A stretch of 54,579 nt of DNA from Prochlorococcus sp. AG-409-A19 (GTDB lineage Bacteria > Cyanobacteriota > Cyanobacteriia > PCC-6307 > Cyanobiaceae): positions 1 to 54,579 of the forward strand of contig QCJH01000011.1 in the NCBI GenBank assembly GCA_003216155.1. Direction: 5' to 3'. Position numbers and translations under genes: made by a program. Under the pieces are notes generated by a model, which was given only the letters and a program-made list of their open reading frames with translations, did no database searches and was not told where the DNA came from. Positions 17,410 to 27,206 of the stretch are shown here, one piece after another. Within the stretch, counting starts at the first letter, position 1; each line of letters opens with the position of its first letter.

Positions 17410-18426
17410 CTAAGAAAGAAAATCTGTGAATGAAGCGGGAGACCCAGGCTCCACATCCTTCTTTAGAACCATCCCAATTATATCAAAATATTTGTCTGCA
17501 GGTATTGCTTTGTTTAATGGACGCAAAGCAACAATATCATGATCACTAATTGAATTTCCCTTTTTGATTGGTTTTGCATAATACAAACCTCTTCTTGCAT
17601 TCAGTCGTGCATCATTCTGTATTTTCAAATCAGGATAATCATTACCTATTAATATTTTATCTTGTGCGAGAAGATTTCTAAGGGAACTAAACTGCTTGGC
17701 GTCTAAAGCATGATAATGGTCATTGCCATTGCGTAAAGTACAAGGACTGAAGTGTTTTTCTATAACTGTTGCTCCAAGTGTGCTCGCCAACCTACAACAT
17801 TCAATACCCTCATCTCCTGGGACGTGACAAGAATAACCAACCTCATGTTCAGGGAAATGAGATTTTAAAGTCTTTAAGAATCCTAAGTTAGCATCCTGCG
17901 CCTTGCAAGGATAATTCAATACACAATGCATTAGAGTAATCTTATGATCTGGACTACATTCTTTGATAAAGGATAATAGTGATTCTATTTCATTCAAAGA
18001 AGAAGCACCAGTGGAAATATAGAGAGGCTTCTTATACTTTATTATTTCGTAGATCAATCGACGATTGGTTAAATCAGAAGAGCTAATCTTAAAGTTACTC
18101 AAAAGAGGTGCAAATGTTTCTACTAATGACACGCTAAATAATGTTGTCATAAATTCTATTCCCAAGTTTTGACAATGGTTAAAAACCTGCTTGTACCATT
18201 CAAGTTGATGGGTTTCATATCGCTTAAACAAATCATATTGAGATGTTTCTTTTTCCTTGCGAGTATCCCAATAACTAATTGCATCTTCAGTGGTTAATTC
18301 CGATGCCTTATATGTCTGAAATTTAACCGCGTCTATACCTGCCAGGCTAGCATCTGTGACCATATCGATAGCTCGCTCAATTGAGCCCTCATGATTGACT
18401 CCTATTTCAGCAATGAGCTTAGGCAT
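17410..18426 (-). CDS. neuB: Nonulosonic acid synthase (NeuB/PseI/LegI/SpsE family)
   Basis: The 338-residue protein opens LIAEIGVNHEGSIERAIDM and continues DAVKFQTYKASELT, MTTLFSVSLVETF, ISTGASSLNEIE and EKHFSPCTLRNGNDHYHALD. This is the NeuB TIM barrel with its metal-binding histidines. A C-terminal SAF (antifreeze-like) domain begins near RGLYYAKPIKKGNSIS. The enzyme condenses phosphoenolpyruvate with an amino-hexose to give a nine-carbon acid. Sequence alone does not tell sialic from pseudaminic or legionaminic acid; the PseB-like gene argues for the pseudaminic side. First gene of the - strand operon; 223 non-coding bases separate it from the divergent gene. Confidence 0.92.
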   Translation of the reverse strand: MPKLIAEIGVNHEGSIERAIDMVTDASLAGIDAVKFQTYKASELTTEDAISYWDTRKEKETSQYDLFKRYETHQLEWYKQVFNHCQNLGIEFMTTLFSVSLVETFAPLLSNFKISSSDLTNRRLIYEIIKYKKPLYISTGASSLNEIESLLSFIKECSPDHKITLMHCVLNYPCKAQDANLGFLKTLKSHFPEHEVGYSCHVPGDEGIECCRLASTLGATVIEKHFSPCTLRNGNDHYHALDAKQFSSLRNLLAQDKILIGNDYPDLKIQNDARLNARRGLYYAKPIKKGNSISDHDIVALRPLNKAIPADKYFDIIGMVLKKDVEPGSPASFTDFLS

Positions 18427-18637
18427 TCAAACAAAGCAGTAAAGAAATGCTAGCACGGTAATCAATATATCTGCGAAGAAATTAGTATATTTTCTGGGCA
18501 ATACTTGAATAAAGGTAATTCTTTAATCTATTACTACGAAGATAGAGTTATATATTCAAAAAAGCTCATACTTACTAACTGGAGAGCCACGATATGAATA
18601 AGGAAGGTCTAGATCAATATGCTAAAATAGTTAGGCA

Positions 18638-18643
18638 TATAAT
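18638..18643 (+). promoter_or_regulatory. Candidate -10 box very close to a start codon
   Basis: TATAAT lies only 6 bases before the ATG at 18650. If used, transcription would begin at or near the start codon, giving a leaderless or near-leaderless mRNA. No -35 or Shine-Dalgarno sequence is seen. Chance is possible in AT-rich DNA. The rest of the intergenic gap (18427-18637) shows nothing I can name. Confidence 0.35.
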
Positions 18644-18649
18644 AGTTCT

Positions 18650-19480
18650 ATGCTAAAGAGAGTATTAGATTCAAACTTGCTAAAAAACATTGTTGAATCT
18701 AAATTTAAAGAGGCGACTACAATTGAATCTATGAAAATAGACTCAATTAGAGCAGATTATGTCGAAAAAAGAATAGCAGAGCATGTGGATGAGAATGGCT
18801 TAATTACAGGTAATGACTCGACTTATAGTATAGAAAATACTGTTAAGCACAATATTTTAGGGATTAATCCTAATAACTCTATTGATAGGCCAATGGCACT
18901 TTTAGGTCCAATTTTAGGTACTAACGAATGTGTATCATCAAATAGGAAGAATTTAAAAGTACTAATTATAGGTCCTAGGAATGAATCAGAAATTTTTCTA
19001 TATGCCTCTCATGGGTTCGCTCTTGATAACATACGAGGGCTGGATTTAATCGAATATTCTGAATTTATAGATGTGGGTGATATGCATAGCATGCCATATT
19101 CTGATAATAGTTTTGATTTAGTTGTTTGTGGTTGGGTAATGGCTTACAGCAAGTCACATCAATTGGCTGCGAATGAAATAAAGCGCGTAGTTAAGAATTC
19201 TGGGTTGGTCGCTATAGGAATGGATGTCAATCCCAGGACAGAAGAAGAAAGAACGGAATATTCAGAACAAGTTTTAAAAACTGAGGGATATGGATACGAG
19301 CTTCGATCTCACGGTTATGGATCCTCAAATGAATTGCTAAATCTATTCAAAGATTCAATTTCTCATATAATCTTTAATTCTTTCACTGGAAACAAACAAG
19401 GTGGCTGGGCTAATATCTTAATAAAGTTAACAAAGACATTAGACAATAATAGCCTGAAAAATGATTCGGTTGTTTTCTAG
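18650..19480 (+). CDS. SAM-dependent methyltransferase-like protein
   Basis: The 276-residue protein has a class-I methyltransferase core after an N-terminal helical region of about 95 residues. A strand VLIIGPRNESE stands in motif I, followed by RGLDLIEYS and GDMHSMPYSDNSFDLVVCGWVMAY, matching the post-motif regions. Motif I lacks the usual GxGxG, so SAM binding is less certain than in the 16824-17387 gene. ATG start. The next gene follows after 11 bases, and the two probably form a short + strand operon diverging from neuB. Confidence 0.72.
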   Translation: MLKRVLDSNLLKNIVESKFKEATTIESMKIDSIRADYVEKRIAEHVDENGLITGNDSTYSIENTVKHNILGINPNNSIDRPMALLGPILGTNECVSSNRKNLKVLIIGPRNESEIFLYASHGFALDNIRGLDLIEYSEFIDVGDMHSMPYSDNSFDLVVCGWVMAYSKSHQLAANEIKRVVKNSGLVAIGMDVNPRTEEERTEYSEQVLKTEGYGYELRSHGYGSSNELLNLFKDSISHIIFNSFTGNKQGGWANILIKLTKTLDNNSLKNDSVVF

Positions 19481-19491
19481 ATTCAATCAAT

Positions 19492-21030
19492 ATGGTTAGA
19501 TCTGTTTTATTACATTGGCACCCGCAAGGTGCATATTTTGGCAGGGCAATAGTGCATTCATTGCAATATTTAAATGTTCAGCCAAATGATCTTAGATTAA
19601 TAGTATTAGTCGGCAGTTCATTTTTATCTCATACTGTTGAAAGTTCCTTGCATTTTATCAATCTACTTAAAGATCAAATTGAAGGTAAAGGTATCCAGTC
19701 TATAGAAATAGAAATCATTCCTAAATTCATGTGGAGTTTTTCTAATTTTAGAGAGGTTGAAAAAAACAAAAAAATAATAGAAGAGTCAAAAATTCTAATT
19801 TCTAAAATGAAAGAAAAAGATTCAATTTTTAAACTTTTTACGAATTCAATCTCAGATTCACTATCGCGTGGACTTGATTCAAGTTTCTCAAATTTTGACT
19901 ACATGATAAATCAAGTCTCAGCAAGAGATCTAGAATCACATAGAGAACTATATGCCGCAACACTAACAAATATATACATAAATATTCTTAGCAAGTATCA
20001 ACCTGAACTAATTACAACTTCACACGGAAATTATGATCATTACATAACACCATTCATAGCCAGCACTCTCAAGAGAATACCAACTTTAATCGTTAATGGT
20101 GGTTGTAATATGGCTTACGTACATAATCCAAATGTACATCAACTAGCAGATCCATGTATTGCAAATGCATTCAAGGAAATTGTAGAGCGGGAAACATCTG
20201 GCAACATATCTCTTTTCTCGACAATACCACCTTATCTAAAGGAAGAGATTCAAGCTGCTAGCAATACATATGTGAAAAATTCTTCTTGTAGGAGCATTAA
20301 AAATTCAAAAATTTTCAATGAATACAAGAAGGATTCGACATATCCATTAGCAATACTTCCAATTTTTGCAGAGCTTAGTAATCATGATTGTCTAGGCAGG
20401 CTCGAATTCCCAAGGAAATATGATTGGTTAGTAGATATGTTTAGATTAGCATCTGAAGCAAATAAGAAGCTATATATTTATGAACATCCAGCTACAAAGT
20501 CATATGGTCAAAATGATTTAACAAAAGCATTAATCCAATCAGCAGGATCTATATATGATGTTGAATATGAAGTAGTGAAGGGATTAAATATGTTATCCGA
20601 AATCCTAAATCGTAACTCATTAATACCATTTAGCCTTGGCAGTTCGATCGCGCTAGAGTTGTATGCGACTGGTGGTTATTCAGTAATTAGTAATACAGCA
20701 ACATGTTCTCCGATCAGTGAATCCCACTTTGTTTTTAAAAAAGGTATGAATTATTTCGATCTAGAGGATATATTCTTTAAAAATATAGATGTTAGAAGCA
20801 AATCAAAAGTCTTTATTTCTATGGCAGACTTTTGTCTAAGGTTTAATTCATTTGGCAAATTTAGGAGTCAAGATTTTCATCTAAGGAAAGCATTTGACAA
20901 ATTATTCTACTTTGGTGGTTTTAGAACTGATTCTCCCAAGCAATTCTTAAAACTATTTCATGTATATATGAATTCTCTAGATTTTCAAATCTTAGAAACA
21001 AAATCATTTCATCAGTTCATATTAAAATAA
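19492..21030 (+). CDS. Capsule-type glycosyltransferase-like protein, function unknown
   Basis: The 512-residue protein has no recognised domain by eye. Features are LLHWHPQGAYFGRAIVHS at the N-terminus, a long charged helix near residues 85-110, TTSHGNYDHYITPF, LYIYEHPATKSYG and IPFSLGSSIALELYATGG. The His-Pro followed by a late Gly-Ser-Ser loop resembles the GT-B donor half seen in capsule transferases and in the 12504-14081 protein, though overall similarity is low. It converges on the PhyH-type gene with a 2-base gap. Confidence 0.5.
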   Translation: MVRSVLLHWHPQGAYFGRAIVHSLQYLNVQPNDLRLIVLVGSSFLSHTVESSLHFINLLKDQIEGKGIQSIEIEIIPKFMWSFSNFREVEKNKKIIEESKILISKMKEKDSIFKLFTNSISDSLSRGLDSSFSNFDYMINQVSARDLESHRELYAATLTNIYINILSKYQPELITTSHGNYDHYITPFIASTLKRIPTLIVNGGCNMAYVHNPNVHQLADPCIANAFKEIVERETSGNISLFSTIPPYLKEEIQAASNTYVKNSSCRSIKNSKIFNEYKKDSTYPLAILPIFAELSNHDCLGRLEFPRKYDWLVDMFRLASEANKKLYIYEHPATKSYGQNDLTKALIQSAGSIYDVEYEVVKGLNMLSEILNRNSLIPFSLGSSIALELYATGGYSVISNTATCSPISESHFVFKKGMNYFDLEDIFFKNIDVRSKSKVFISMADFCLRFNSFGKFRSQDFHLRKAFDKLFYFGGFRTDSPKQFLKLFHVYMNSLDFQILETKSFHQFILK

Positions 21031-21032
21031 TT

Positions 21033-22064
21033 CTATCTACTATTTCTACGCCAATTTGTATCATGTCCAAATACAATGGGTGAATCAACAAATTCAATCT
21101 GTAAAATCTCTCTATAGAAATCCTTATCTAATAATCCACCTTTGTGAAAACCACTCGTATCGACGAGAAATGCCTTTGCCTCGATTCCTTTAAAAATCTT
21201 TTCCTGAGTAGATTGATAAAATCTAAATAGATCATTATCACTAATCCTAAAATAAGGACTTTTTATGCAAGATAAAAGTCCTGAAGAAAAAGGTTTGTGA
21301 GATCCAGCCACAAAATGATGTGGTCCGTTGCTATCATCAACATCAGAAAGATATATCATCAATTTTAGAAAATTAAAACTATCATAATCAAAATGGTATT
21401 GTTGAGCTGCTGCCGAAACCAAAGCATTGCTTGGATCCTTTATTCCTTTTGATAACCAGCATGATGGTCTTAATGGTTTGGGAATACTTTTCAAATAGCG
21501 TAGTAATATCGTAAGTAATGATCCATCATTTAAAAGTGAGCGGACTAGAGATAGATTGGCAACAACATTAGGCGGATAATGCCATCTAATAAATTCATTC
21601 TGATTCAGCAAGATGTTCTCTCTAGAAAGAGCTATTTCAGAAACTATCTGTTGACTTGAATTAGATGGATTAAGTTTTGCTTTTGAAAGCGTGTCTATAG
21701 TTTCTATATATAAATCTCTTGGCAAAGGATTAGAGAATTCATAAAATCCATTTTGATTCAAACTTAGTACAGCAGAGTTACATTCATTCCAGAATAATCC
21801 TCTTAATGATTTATAAGATTTCTCAATTTCAGCATAATTTGTTAGGTTTGAATTGGCATTTTTCCAAATTGCTGAAGTTAGTTTATTAAAGGCAATCCAA
21901 TAGGACCTCAAGCTTGAGTTTGGTATGGATTTTTTATCCGTAAAAATGCAATTGTACATATCCTGCAAGTACAAGATATTTATCTCCTCACTTATTCTGC
22001 CATCATATTGATTTATAGCATTTAAATATTCCTTCTTAAGCGAGTTCCAAAGATCTGATTCCAC
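21033..22064 (-). CDS. PhyH-type 2-oxoglutarate/Fe(II) dioxygenase, second paralogue
   Basis: The 343-residue protein carries the iron triad His224-Phe-Asp226 and His307 (GFHKGG), with FLKLMIYLSDVDDSNGPH and VAGSHKPF between. The motif matches the 11537-12487 protein almost position for position, while the N-terminal 150 residues differ. The start is GTG at 22064; the next in-frame ATG falls well inside. Likely substrate is a surface-glycan sugar or lipid, unknown. About 80 bases upstream separate it from the next - strand gene. Confidence 0.82.
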   Translation of the reverse strand: MESDLWNSLKKEYLNAINQYDGRISEEINILYLQDMYNCIFTDKKSIPNSSLRSYWIAFNKLTSAIWKNANSNLTNYAEIEKSYKSLRGLFWNECNSAVLSLNQNGFYEFSNPLPRDLYIETIDTLSKAKLNPSNSSQQIVSEIALSRENILLNQNEFIRWHYPPNVVANLSLVRSLLNDGSLLTILLRYLKSIPKPLRPSCWLSKGIKDPSNALVSAAAQQYHFDYDSFNFLKLMIYLSDVDDSNGPHHFVAGSHKPFSSGLLSCIKSPYFRISDNDLFRFYQSTQEKIFKGIEAKAFLVDTSGFHKGGLLDKDFYREILQIEFVDSPIVFGHDTNWRRNSR

Positions 22065-22143
22065 AACTAATATAACCTTATATCCATAATTCTAGCATGA
22101 AGTGTAGCTAATTCTATGAAATCGGTACGCCAACTTATTTCCT

Positions 22144-23034
22144 TTAATAATCCCAACTAAAAGCTTTCTTCAAAAGAGTATCTAATTTATTAACTGGTGG
22201 AGGCTTGATTTGAATATCTAAAACATTATTACCCCGTAACAGACTACTTACCAAATTCTCTAATTCATCAATACTCTGGACCCAAAAGATATCGGGCCTT
22301 TGGCCTAATTCAGTATGAGATCCTAGGAGGATCTTATTCCCAAAAATAATTTGACAACTACCTGCAGCCATAATTTCAAAAAAGCGGTGGTTCAAATCAT
22401 TATTTAAAGGAATATTTAAAACTAAAGCACTCTTGTTGTATAAATCTGCAGCTTCATCTGAATTCTTTGTAGTTGCATGCAAAAAAGGAATATTGGAGCG
22501 CTCTAATAAAGTTTCAACTATTTCTCGACGATTCACATGATGGGGACCAAGACTGCCAACATGCAATAAATGCAAAGAACGGGAAACATTAGTCCTTCTA
22601 AAAGGATAACGAAAAAATGCTGGAGGTATGGAATGAGTAGGAACAGAAAGCTTCTTACGAACATTTTCTAAAAGTAAGGGATTAAATGTCAATAGAACGG
22701 CATCATGAAACTCTTTTGCGTGATAATCAATTAGTGTCTCTATAGGACTAGGGCCATGATGTAAATCACCACAAACCAAAAGCTTTGGACCGCACCACTC
22801 ATTCATCCCACTTAGACCAGCTGCACGAAGTAAAAAAGGATCTGTATAATGAATTAAAACAGATCTATTACTTAATCCCCTTTCAAAAATTGCTTTATTT
22901 AAGCATGAGATATTTGCTGATCCAACAAATATACCAGGAGAAGACTCACTTATATTTGGACCACATTGTATAAGATCTGGCTGATCCCATAAAGACTGAT
23001 AAGTGCCATAGTGAAAAAGAAAACTTTTGGCCAT
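22144..23034 (-). CDS. GT-B glycosyltransferase (group 1/CgeB-like)
   Basis: The 296-residue protein has a short N-terminal half and a donor half with LHLLHVGSLGPHHVNRRE, AADLYNKSALVLNIPLNND and HRFFEIMAAGSCQIIFG, the usual E-x7-E-like loop region of GT4/CgeB-type transferases. ATG 23034 was chosen over a GTG 7 codons upstream because it starts right at the first conserved strand. It lies between the PhyH-type gene and the rhamnose operon, so it may use dTDP-rhamnose, but this is a guess. The 137-base gap to rmlB holds nothing named. Confidence 0.75.
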   Translation of the reverse strand: MAKSFLFHYGTYQSLWDQPDLIQCGPNISESSPGIFVGSANISCLNKAIFERGLSNRSVLIHYTDPFLLRAAGLSGMNEWCGPKLLVCGDLHHGPSPIETLIDYHAKEFHDAVLLTFNPLLLENVRKKLSVPTHSIPPAFFRYPFRRTNVSRSLHLLHVGSLGPHHVNRREIVETLLERSNIPFLHATTKNSDEAADLYNKSALVLNIPLNNDLNHRFFEIMAAGSCQIIFGNKILLGSHTELGQRPDIFWVQSIDELENLVSSLLRGNNVLDIQIKPPPVNKLDTLLKKAFSWDY

Positions 23035-23171
23035 GATGAAATAATCTCCATTCACTGCTGCCGGACAGATTTTAAATAAAGCTCAAAAATACCAATGGTC
23101 AATACAGGATAACTGAAAATTCTAAAATATCCATATTCCTTCGATTAAATAGTTTGATGACTAAGAAAATA

Positions 23172-24293
23172 TTATTTTATTTTTCCTATCCTTTGACCAC
23201 TATAAGCTGCTTTAATTCTAACTTTTTTACACCATTCAATATTAGCCAAATACCAATCTAATGTCGCTGACAAACCTTCTTCAAAATTATGCTTGGGCTG
23301 CCATCCTAATTCGGAAGATATCCTACTTGAATCGATTGAATAACGATAATCATGTCCCGGTCGATCAGTAACCTTTCTGATCAATTCAAGATAAGAACTC
23401 GATTTAGGTAAGCGCTCATCCAAGAACAAACAAATCTTTTTGACCACCTGATTATTAGTCAATTCATTTTGATTACTCTTAAGGTTACCTCCTCCAATGC
23501 AATAACTGCGTCCAACCTTTCCTCTTTCAATCGTCAATAAAAGTGCATCTATATGATCTTCTACATAAAGCCAATCTCTAATATTTTCTCCATTGCCATA
23601 TACAGGAATTTCTTTACCTTCTAAAGCATTCATTATTACAACAGGAATGAGTTTTTCAGGAAACTGCCATGGTCCATAATTATTAGAGCAATTTGTTAAT
23701 AGTACTGGTAAGCCATAAGTATGAAACCAAGCATTAACCAAGTGGTCACTGGAAGCCTTTGTTGCTGAATATGGGCTTCTAGGATCATATGAGGTTTCTT
23801 CATTAAATTTACCCATTGCGCCAAGAGATCCAAAGACTTCATCAGTACTAATATGATGGAAGCGAAAAATTTCTTGCTTATTCCTTGATATTTTTTCCCA
23901 ATATTCTCTAGTTGCTTGTAATAAGTTAAATGTCCCAATTACATTACTCTCAAGAAAGGCCATAGGTCCATCAATAGATCGATCAACATGACTCTCCGCA
24001 GCAAGATGCATAATAATGTCAGGCTCTGCATACGCTATTGCATCTTGCGTTTTCTCTGCATTCGCAAGATCAACCTTCAGTAATTGGTATCTAGACTCAG
24101 CTTGCTCTCCAAGTTCTTTAAGAACTCCCTCAATACCTGATAGATCACTTGCATAACCACATTTATCCAAATTAAAAATAATCGCATTAGTATGTATCAA
24201 TAATCTTCTAATTAAGGCTCCGCCAATAAAGCCTGCACCACCAGTAACAAGAACTCTTCGTTTTTCTCCAGGCCAATAAGATAATGGTTTCAC
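23172..24293 (-). CDS. rmlB: dTDP-glucose 4,6-dehydratase
   Basis: The 373-residue extended SDR shows VLVTGGAGFIGG, STDEVFGSLG, the YSATKASSDH catalytic YxxxK, and NCSNNYGPWQFPEKLIP, all diagnostic for RmlB/RfbB. It makes dTDP-4-keto-6-deoxyglucose, the second step to dTDP-L-rhamnose. GTG start at 24293, about 13 residues before the first strand. Last gene of the rmlA-C-D-B run on the - strand. The C-terminal tail (IEWCKKVRIKAAYSGQR) is slightly extended compared with short bacterial forms. Confidence 0.95.
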   Translation of the reverse strand: MKPLSYWPGEKRRVLVTGGAGFIGGALIRRLLIHTNAIIFNLDKCGYASDLSGIEGVLKELGEQAESRYQLLKVDLANAEKTQDAIAYAEPDIIMHLAAESHVDRSIDGPMAFLESNVIGTFNLLQATREYWEKISRNKQEIFRFHHISTDEVFGSLGAMGKFNEETSYDPRSPYSATKASSDHLVNAWFHTYGLPVLLTNCSNNYGPWQFPEKLIPVVIMNALEGKEIPVYGNGENIRDWLYVEDHIDALLLTIERGKVGRSYCIGGGNLKSNQNELTNNQVVKKICLFLDERLPKSSSYLELIRKVTDRPGHDYRYSIDSSRISSELGWQPKHNFEEGLSATLDWYLANIEWCKKVRIKAAYSGQRIGKIK

Positions 24294-24327
24294 AGAATTA
24301 AAAAAGTGTTTGAACTAATCAGAAGAT

Positions 24328-25209
24328 TCATAAGCGAACCCGCTGAAGAACATTCGATAAAGCTTTTCTCCAATGCATAGGCTCAATACCCAAAATTTGA
24401 CGTGTAAAAGTACAGTCCAACAAAGAATAATTAGGTCTTTGTGCAAGTGTAGGGAAATCTTCTGTATTTATAGGGTTTACCATTGCAGCCCGTTCAAGCA
24501 AGCCAAGATCAACACCAAGCTCTCCTATCGCTACAGCAAAGTCATACCAAGTGGCTGCGCCAGAATCGCTCCAATGTAATTTCCTATGCTTTAAAGAATT
24601 TCCTTCTAAAGCTATAGCTTGCCAACAGGCTTTTGCCAGGGTGTATGTAGATGTAGGACATCCCAATTGATCAGCAACTACATTCAAAGATTGATTTTGT
24701 GCAGACTTAATAGAATGCAAATTCAACATTGTCAATAAAAAATTTTTTCCGCAAGGTCCGTATACCCAACTAGTACGCATCAAACGTGATTCTGGACTTT
24801 GCATCGCTGCCATCTCCCCTGCAGCCTTACTAGCCCCATATACACCTAAAGGAGTTAATTGATCATCAACTTTATAAGGGAAGCCTTGATGGCCATTAAA
24901 AACGAAATCAGTACTAATTTGAAACAGTCTTCCTCCAAATTCATTTAATGCATCTATAAAAGCAGCAGGAGCACCAGCATTAATCGCATAAGCTAATGCA
25001 GGTTCTCTTTCTGCATTATCAACTGCTGTATAGGCACCTGCATTCAAAACCCAATCTGGTCTAATCCTCCTGACTGCTTGTTTACACGCTTCAGAATCTG
25101 ATAAATCAAAATCAGTCCTGGTACAAGTTATTAATTCGAAGGCTATTGGTAGGGTTTCTTGAAGTGCTGTACCCAATTGTCCATTAGAACCAGTTAATAA
25201 AATCTTCAT
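24328..25209 (-). CDS. rmlD: dTDP-4-dehydrorhamnose reductase
   Basis: The 293-residue protein opens [13 protein letters not shown] and continues VLNAGAYTAVDNAE, ISTDFVFNG, PLGVYGASKAAGE and RTSWVYG, the RmlD signature. It reduces dTDP-4-keto-L-rhamnose to dTDP-L-rhamnose with NAD(P)H. ATG 25209 was preferred to a start 7 codons upstream because it overlaps the rmlC stop as ATGA and removes extra residues not seen in the family. The intact gene contrasts with the decayed RmlD-like pseudogene at 14915-15510. Confidence 0.95.
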   Translation of the reverse strand: MKILLTGSNGQLGTALQETLPIAFELITCTRTDFDLSDSEACKQAVRRIRPDWVLNAGAYTAVDNAEREPALAYAINAGAPAAFIDALNEFGGRLFQISTDFVFNGHQGFPYKVDDQLTPLGVYGASKAAGEMAAMQSPESRLMRTSWVYGPCGKNFLLTMLNLHSIKSAQNQSLNVVADQLGCPTSTYTLAKACWQAIALEGNSLKHRKLHWSDSGAATWYDFAVAIGELGVDLGLLERAAMVNPINTEDFPTLAQRPNYSLLDCTFTRQILGIEPMHWRKALSNVLQRVRL

Positions 25210-25796
25210 GAAAACATATCCTCCTTGCATAAATCCTTAAATCTTCGCGCAGAGTCATCTTTTTCAGATGTTAGGGGTTTGCTTCCGCAATCTGGCCAAA
25301 CAATAGCCAATTGATCATCAGCCCAAAAAACAGACCTCTCACAATCTCGAGCCCAAAAATCACTAGCCTTATAAAGAACCTCCGCATAATCTGAAAGAGT
25401 AAGGAAACCATGCGCAAATCCAACCGGAATCCATAATTGCTTTTGATTATTCGCATTTAACTTTGCACCTACCCATTGACCTTTAGTAGGTGACTCAATA
25501 CGTAAATCAACAGCTACATCAAAAATCTCACCAACTACACATCGGACTAACTTTGCCTGTGGTTTTGGAGGTAACTGATAGTGTAAACCTCTCAATACCC
25601 CACGAATTGATCTTGAATGGTTATCTTGAACAAATGGAACACTTGTTTGATCATTGCTATTTAACAATTCTTGCCATACAAGTTGATTCCAACTTTCTAA
25701 AAAAAAGCCTCTGCTATCAAAAAAAACGTCTGGAGTAATTAAAAGTGGGCCATGAATGATTTCTCCTTGAAAAGAAGAAAGAGTTTCAGCCTCCAT
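25206..25796 (-). CDS. rmlC: dTDP-4-dehydrorhamnose 3,5-epimerase
   Basis: The 196-residue cupin enzyme carries [35 protein letters not shown] with the catalytic His, [16 protein letters not shown] and [15 protein letters not shown]. It epimerises the 3 and 5 positions of dTDP-4-keto-6-deoxyglucose. ATG 25796 was preferred to an upstream TTG; it overlaps the end of rmlA by 11 bases. It is coupled by ATGA to rmlD. Confidence 0.95.
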   Translation of the reverse strand: MEAETLSSFQGEIIHGPLLITPDVFFDSRGFFLESWNQLVWQELLNSNDQTSVPFVQDNHSRSIRGVLRGLHYQLPPKPQAKLVRCVVGEIFDVAVDLRIESPTKGQWVGAKLNANNQKQLWIPVGFAHGFLTLSDYAEVLYKASDFWARDCERSVFWADDQLAIVWPDCGSKPLTSEKDDSARRFKDLCKEDMFS

Positions 25797-26685
25797 TTGC
25801 TTTAACCGATTCAGGTTCTTCAAGAATTTCTAGCAAATACTCTCCATATCCACTCTTCCTAAGTGGTTCAGCCAAAACAGCCAATTGGTGATCTGAAATC
25901 CAGCCCAAACGCCAAGCTACCTCTTCAGGACAACCAACTTTGAGTCCTTGTCGATGTTCTAAAGTTCGAATATAAGCACCTGCCTCATGTAATGAATCAC
26001 ATGTGCCAGTATCTAACCAAGCCATACCTCTACTCATTAGCTCCACTCTTAAAGATGAATCTTCTAAATACTGGCGATTCAAATCAGTAATCTCCAACTC
26101 TCCCCGATTTGAAGGCTTAACTAAAAGGGCTCTCTCAACAACTGTCGAATCATAAAAATATAGGCCTGTAATTGCATAGCGACTTTTTGGTTTCAAAGGC
26201 TTTTCCTCAATACTGATCACATGTCCATCATCAGCAAATTCCACAACCCCATAACGTTCAGGATCACTAACTGGATAGGCAAAGACCGTTGCACCAGAAT
26301 CGACACAATTGCTATTCAAAAGTTGAGGCACAAGATCATGCCCATGAAAAAGGTTGTCCCCTAAAACCAATGCGGCAGGAGAACCTCCAAGAAAATTTGC
26401 AGCAATTATGAAAGCTTGAGCCAAACCTTCTGGTCTGCGCTGAATCTCATATCGAATAATCATTCCCCAGTCGCGACCATCCCCAAGCAACCTCTTAAAT
26501 GCCTCTTGATCATTAGGGGTGCTTATAACCAATACCTCTCTAATACCAGCCAGCATCAACGTGGTAAGAGGATAAAAAATCATTGGCTTGTCATAAACAG
26601 GCAAAAGCTGTTTACTTACAGCCTTAGTAATTGGATGTAAACGAGTACCACTACCACCAGCGAGAATGATGCCCTTGCGGTTCAT
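25786..26685 (-). CDS. rmlA: Glucose-1-phosphate thymidylyltransferase
   Basis: The 299-residue protein opens [33 protein letters not shown], the RmlA signature, and has [29 protein letters not shown] and [13 protein letters not shown]. It makes dTDP-glucose from dTTP and glucose-1-phosphate. ATG 26685 has a good ribosome site (GAAGGAAG) 3 bases upstream and avoids overlap with the divergent acetyltransferase; longer in-frame starts exist but add unrelated residues. First gene of rmlACDB. Confidence 0.95.
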   Translation of the reverse strand: MNRKGIILAGGSGTRLHPITKAVSKQLLPVYDKPMIFYPLTTLMLAGIREVLVISTPNDQEAFKRLLGDGRDWGMIIRYEIQRRPEGLAQAFIIAANFLGGSPAALVLGDNLFHGHDLVPQLLNSNCVDSGATVFAYPVSDPERYGVVEFADDGHVISIEEKPLKPKSRYAITGLYFYDSTVVERALLVKPSNRGELEITDLNRQYLEDSSLRVELMSRGMAWLDTGTCDSLHEAGAYIRTLEHRQGLKVGCPEEVAWRLGWISDHQLAVLAEPLRKSGYGEYLLEILEEPESVKANGG

Positions 26686-26727
26686 AACTTCCTTCACCTG
26701 TGAGGATGTTTCCATAAAGCTATTGAA

Positions 26728-27204
26728 ATGGTCTCCTTCAAGCTGATCAAGCATGCACCTGGTGCCCCAGGTTTACGTTTACTAGGTCTAGGACCTGGTT
26801 TGATTCCAACTCGAGGCATTCGGAAACTCCAAAAGCTTCTAAACCAACATGCATTCTGGGCTCAAGGGCGCAGCACTAGCCAACTCCGCAAGATTTTGGC
26901 AAGTAGTGATGTAGTGATAAGTCTTTGGCACGGGAAAAGATTAGTCGGATTTGGCCGGGCTACTACTGATGGCATATGTAGAGCAGTTCTCTGGGACATT
27001 GTTGTAGCTAATGACCAGCAGGGTGTAGGACTAGGCAGACAAGTAGTGGAAGCTCTCTTAGAAGCTCCAGCAATCAAAGAAGTGGACAGGGTCTATCTAA
27101 TGACCACAAACAGTGTTGATTTCTATAAGCAACTTGGATTTCAACAAGCAACCCAACAAAACCTACTTGTACAGCAAAAAATCAAGCCTGGACTGAATGC
27201 TTAA
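26728..27204 (+). CDS. GNAT-family acetyltransferase
   Basis: The 158-residue protein has the GNAT acetyl-CoA motif [20 protein letters not shown] and the C-terminal [14 protein letters not shown]. The N-terminus up to residue 45 is basic and family-specific. The closing segment [15 protein letters not shown] recalls arylalkylamine-type GNATs; the substrate is unknown. It diverges from rmlA (42 bases between starts) and ends 3 bases before the tRNA on the opposite strand, so it is the island-side neighbour of the tRNA. Confidence 0.8.
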   Translation: MVSFKLIKHAPGAPGLRLLGLGPGLIPTRGIRKLQKLLNQHAFWAQGRSTSQLRKILASSDVVISLWHGKRLVGFGRATTDGICRAVLWDIVVANDQQGVGLGRQVVEALLEAPAIKEVDRVYLMTTNSVDFYKQLGFQQATQQNLLVQQKIKPGLNA

Positions 27205-27206
27205 AA

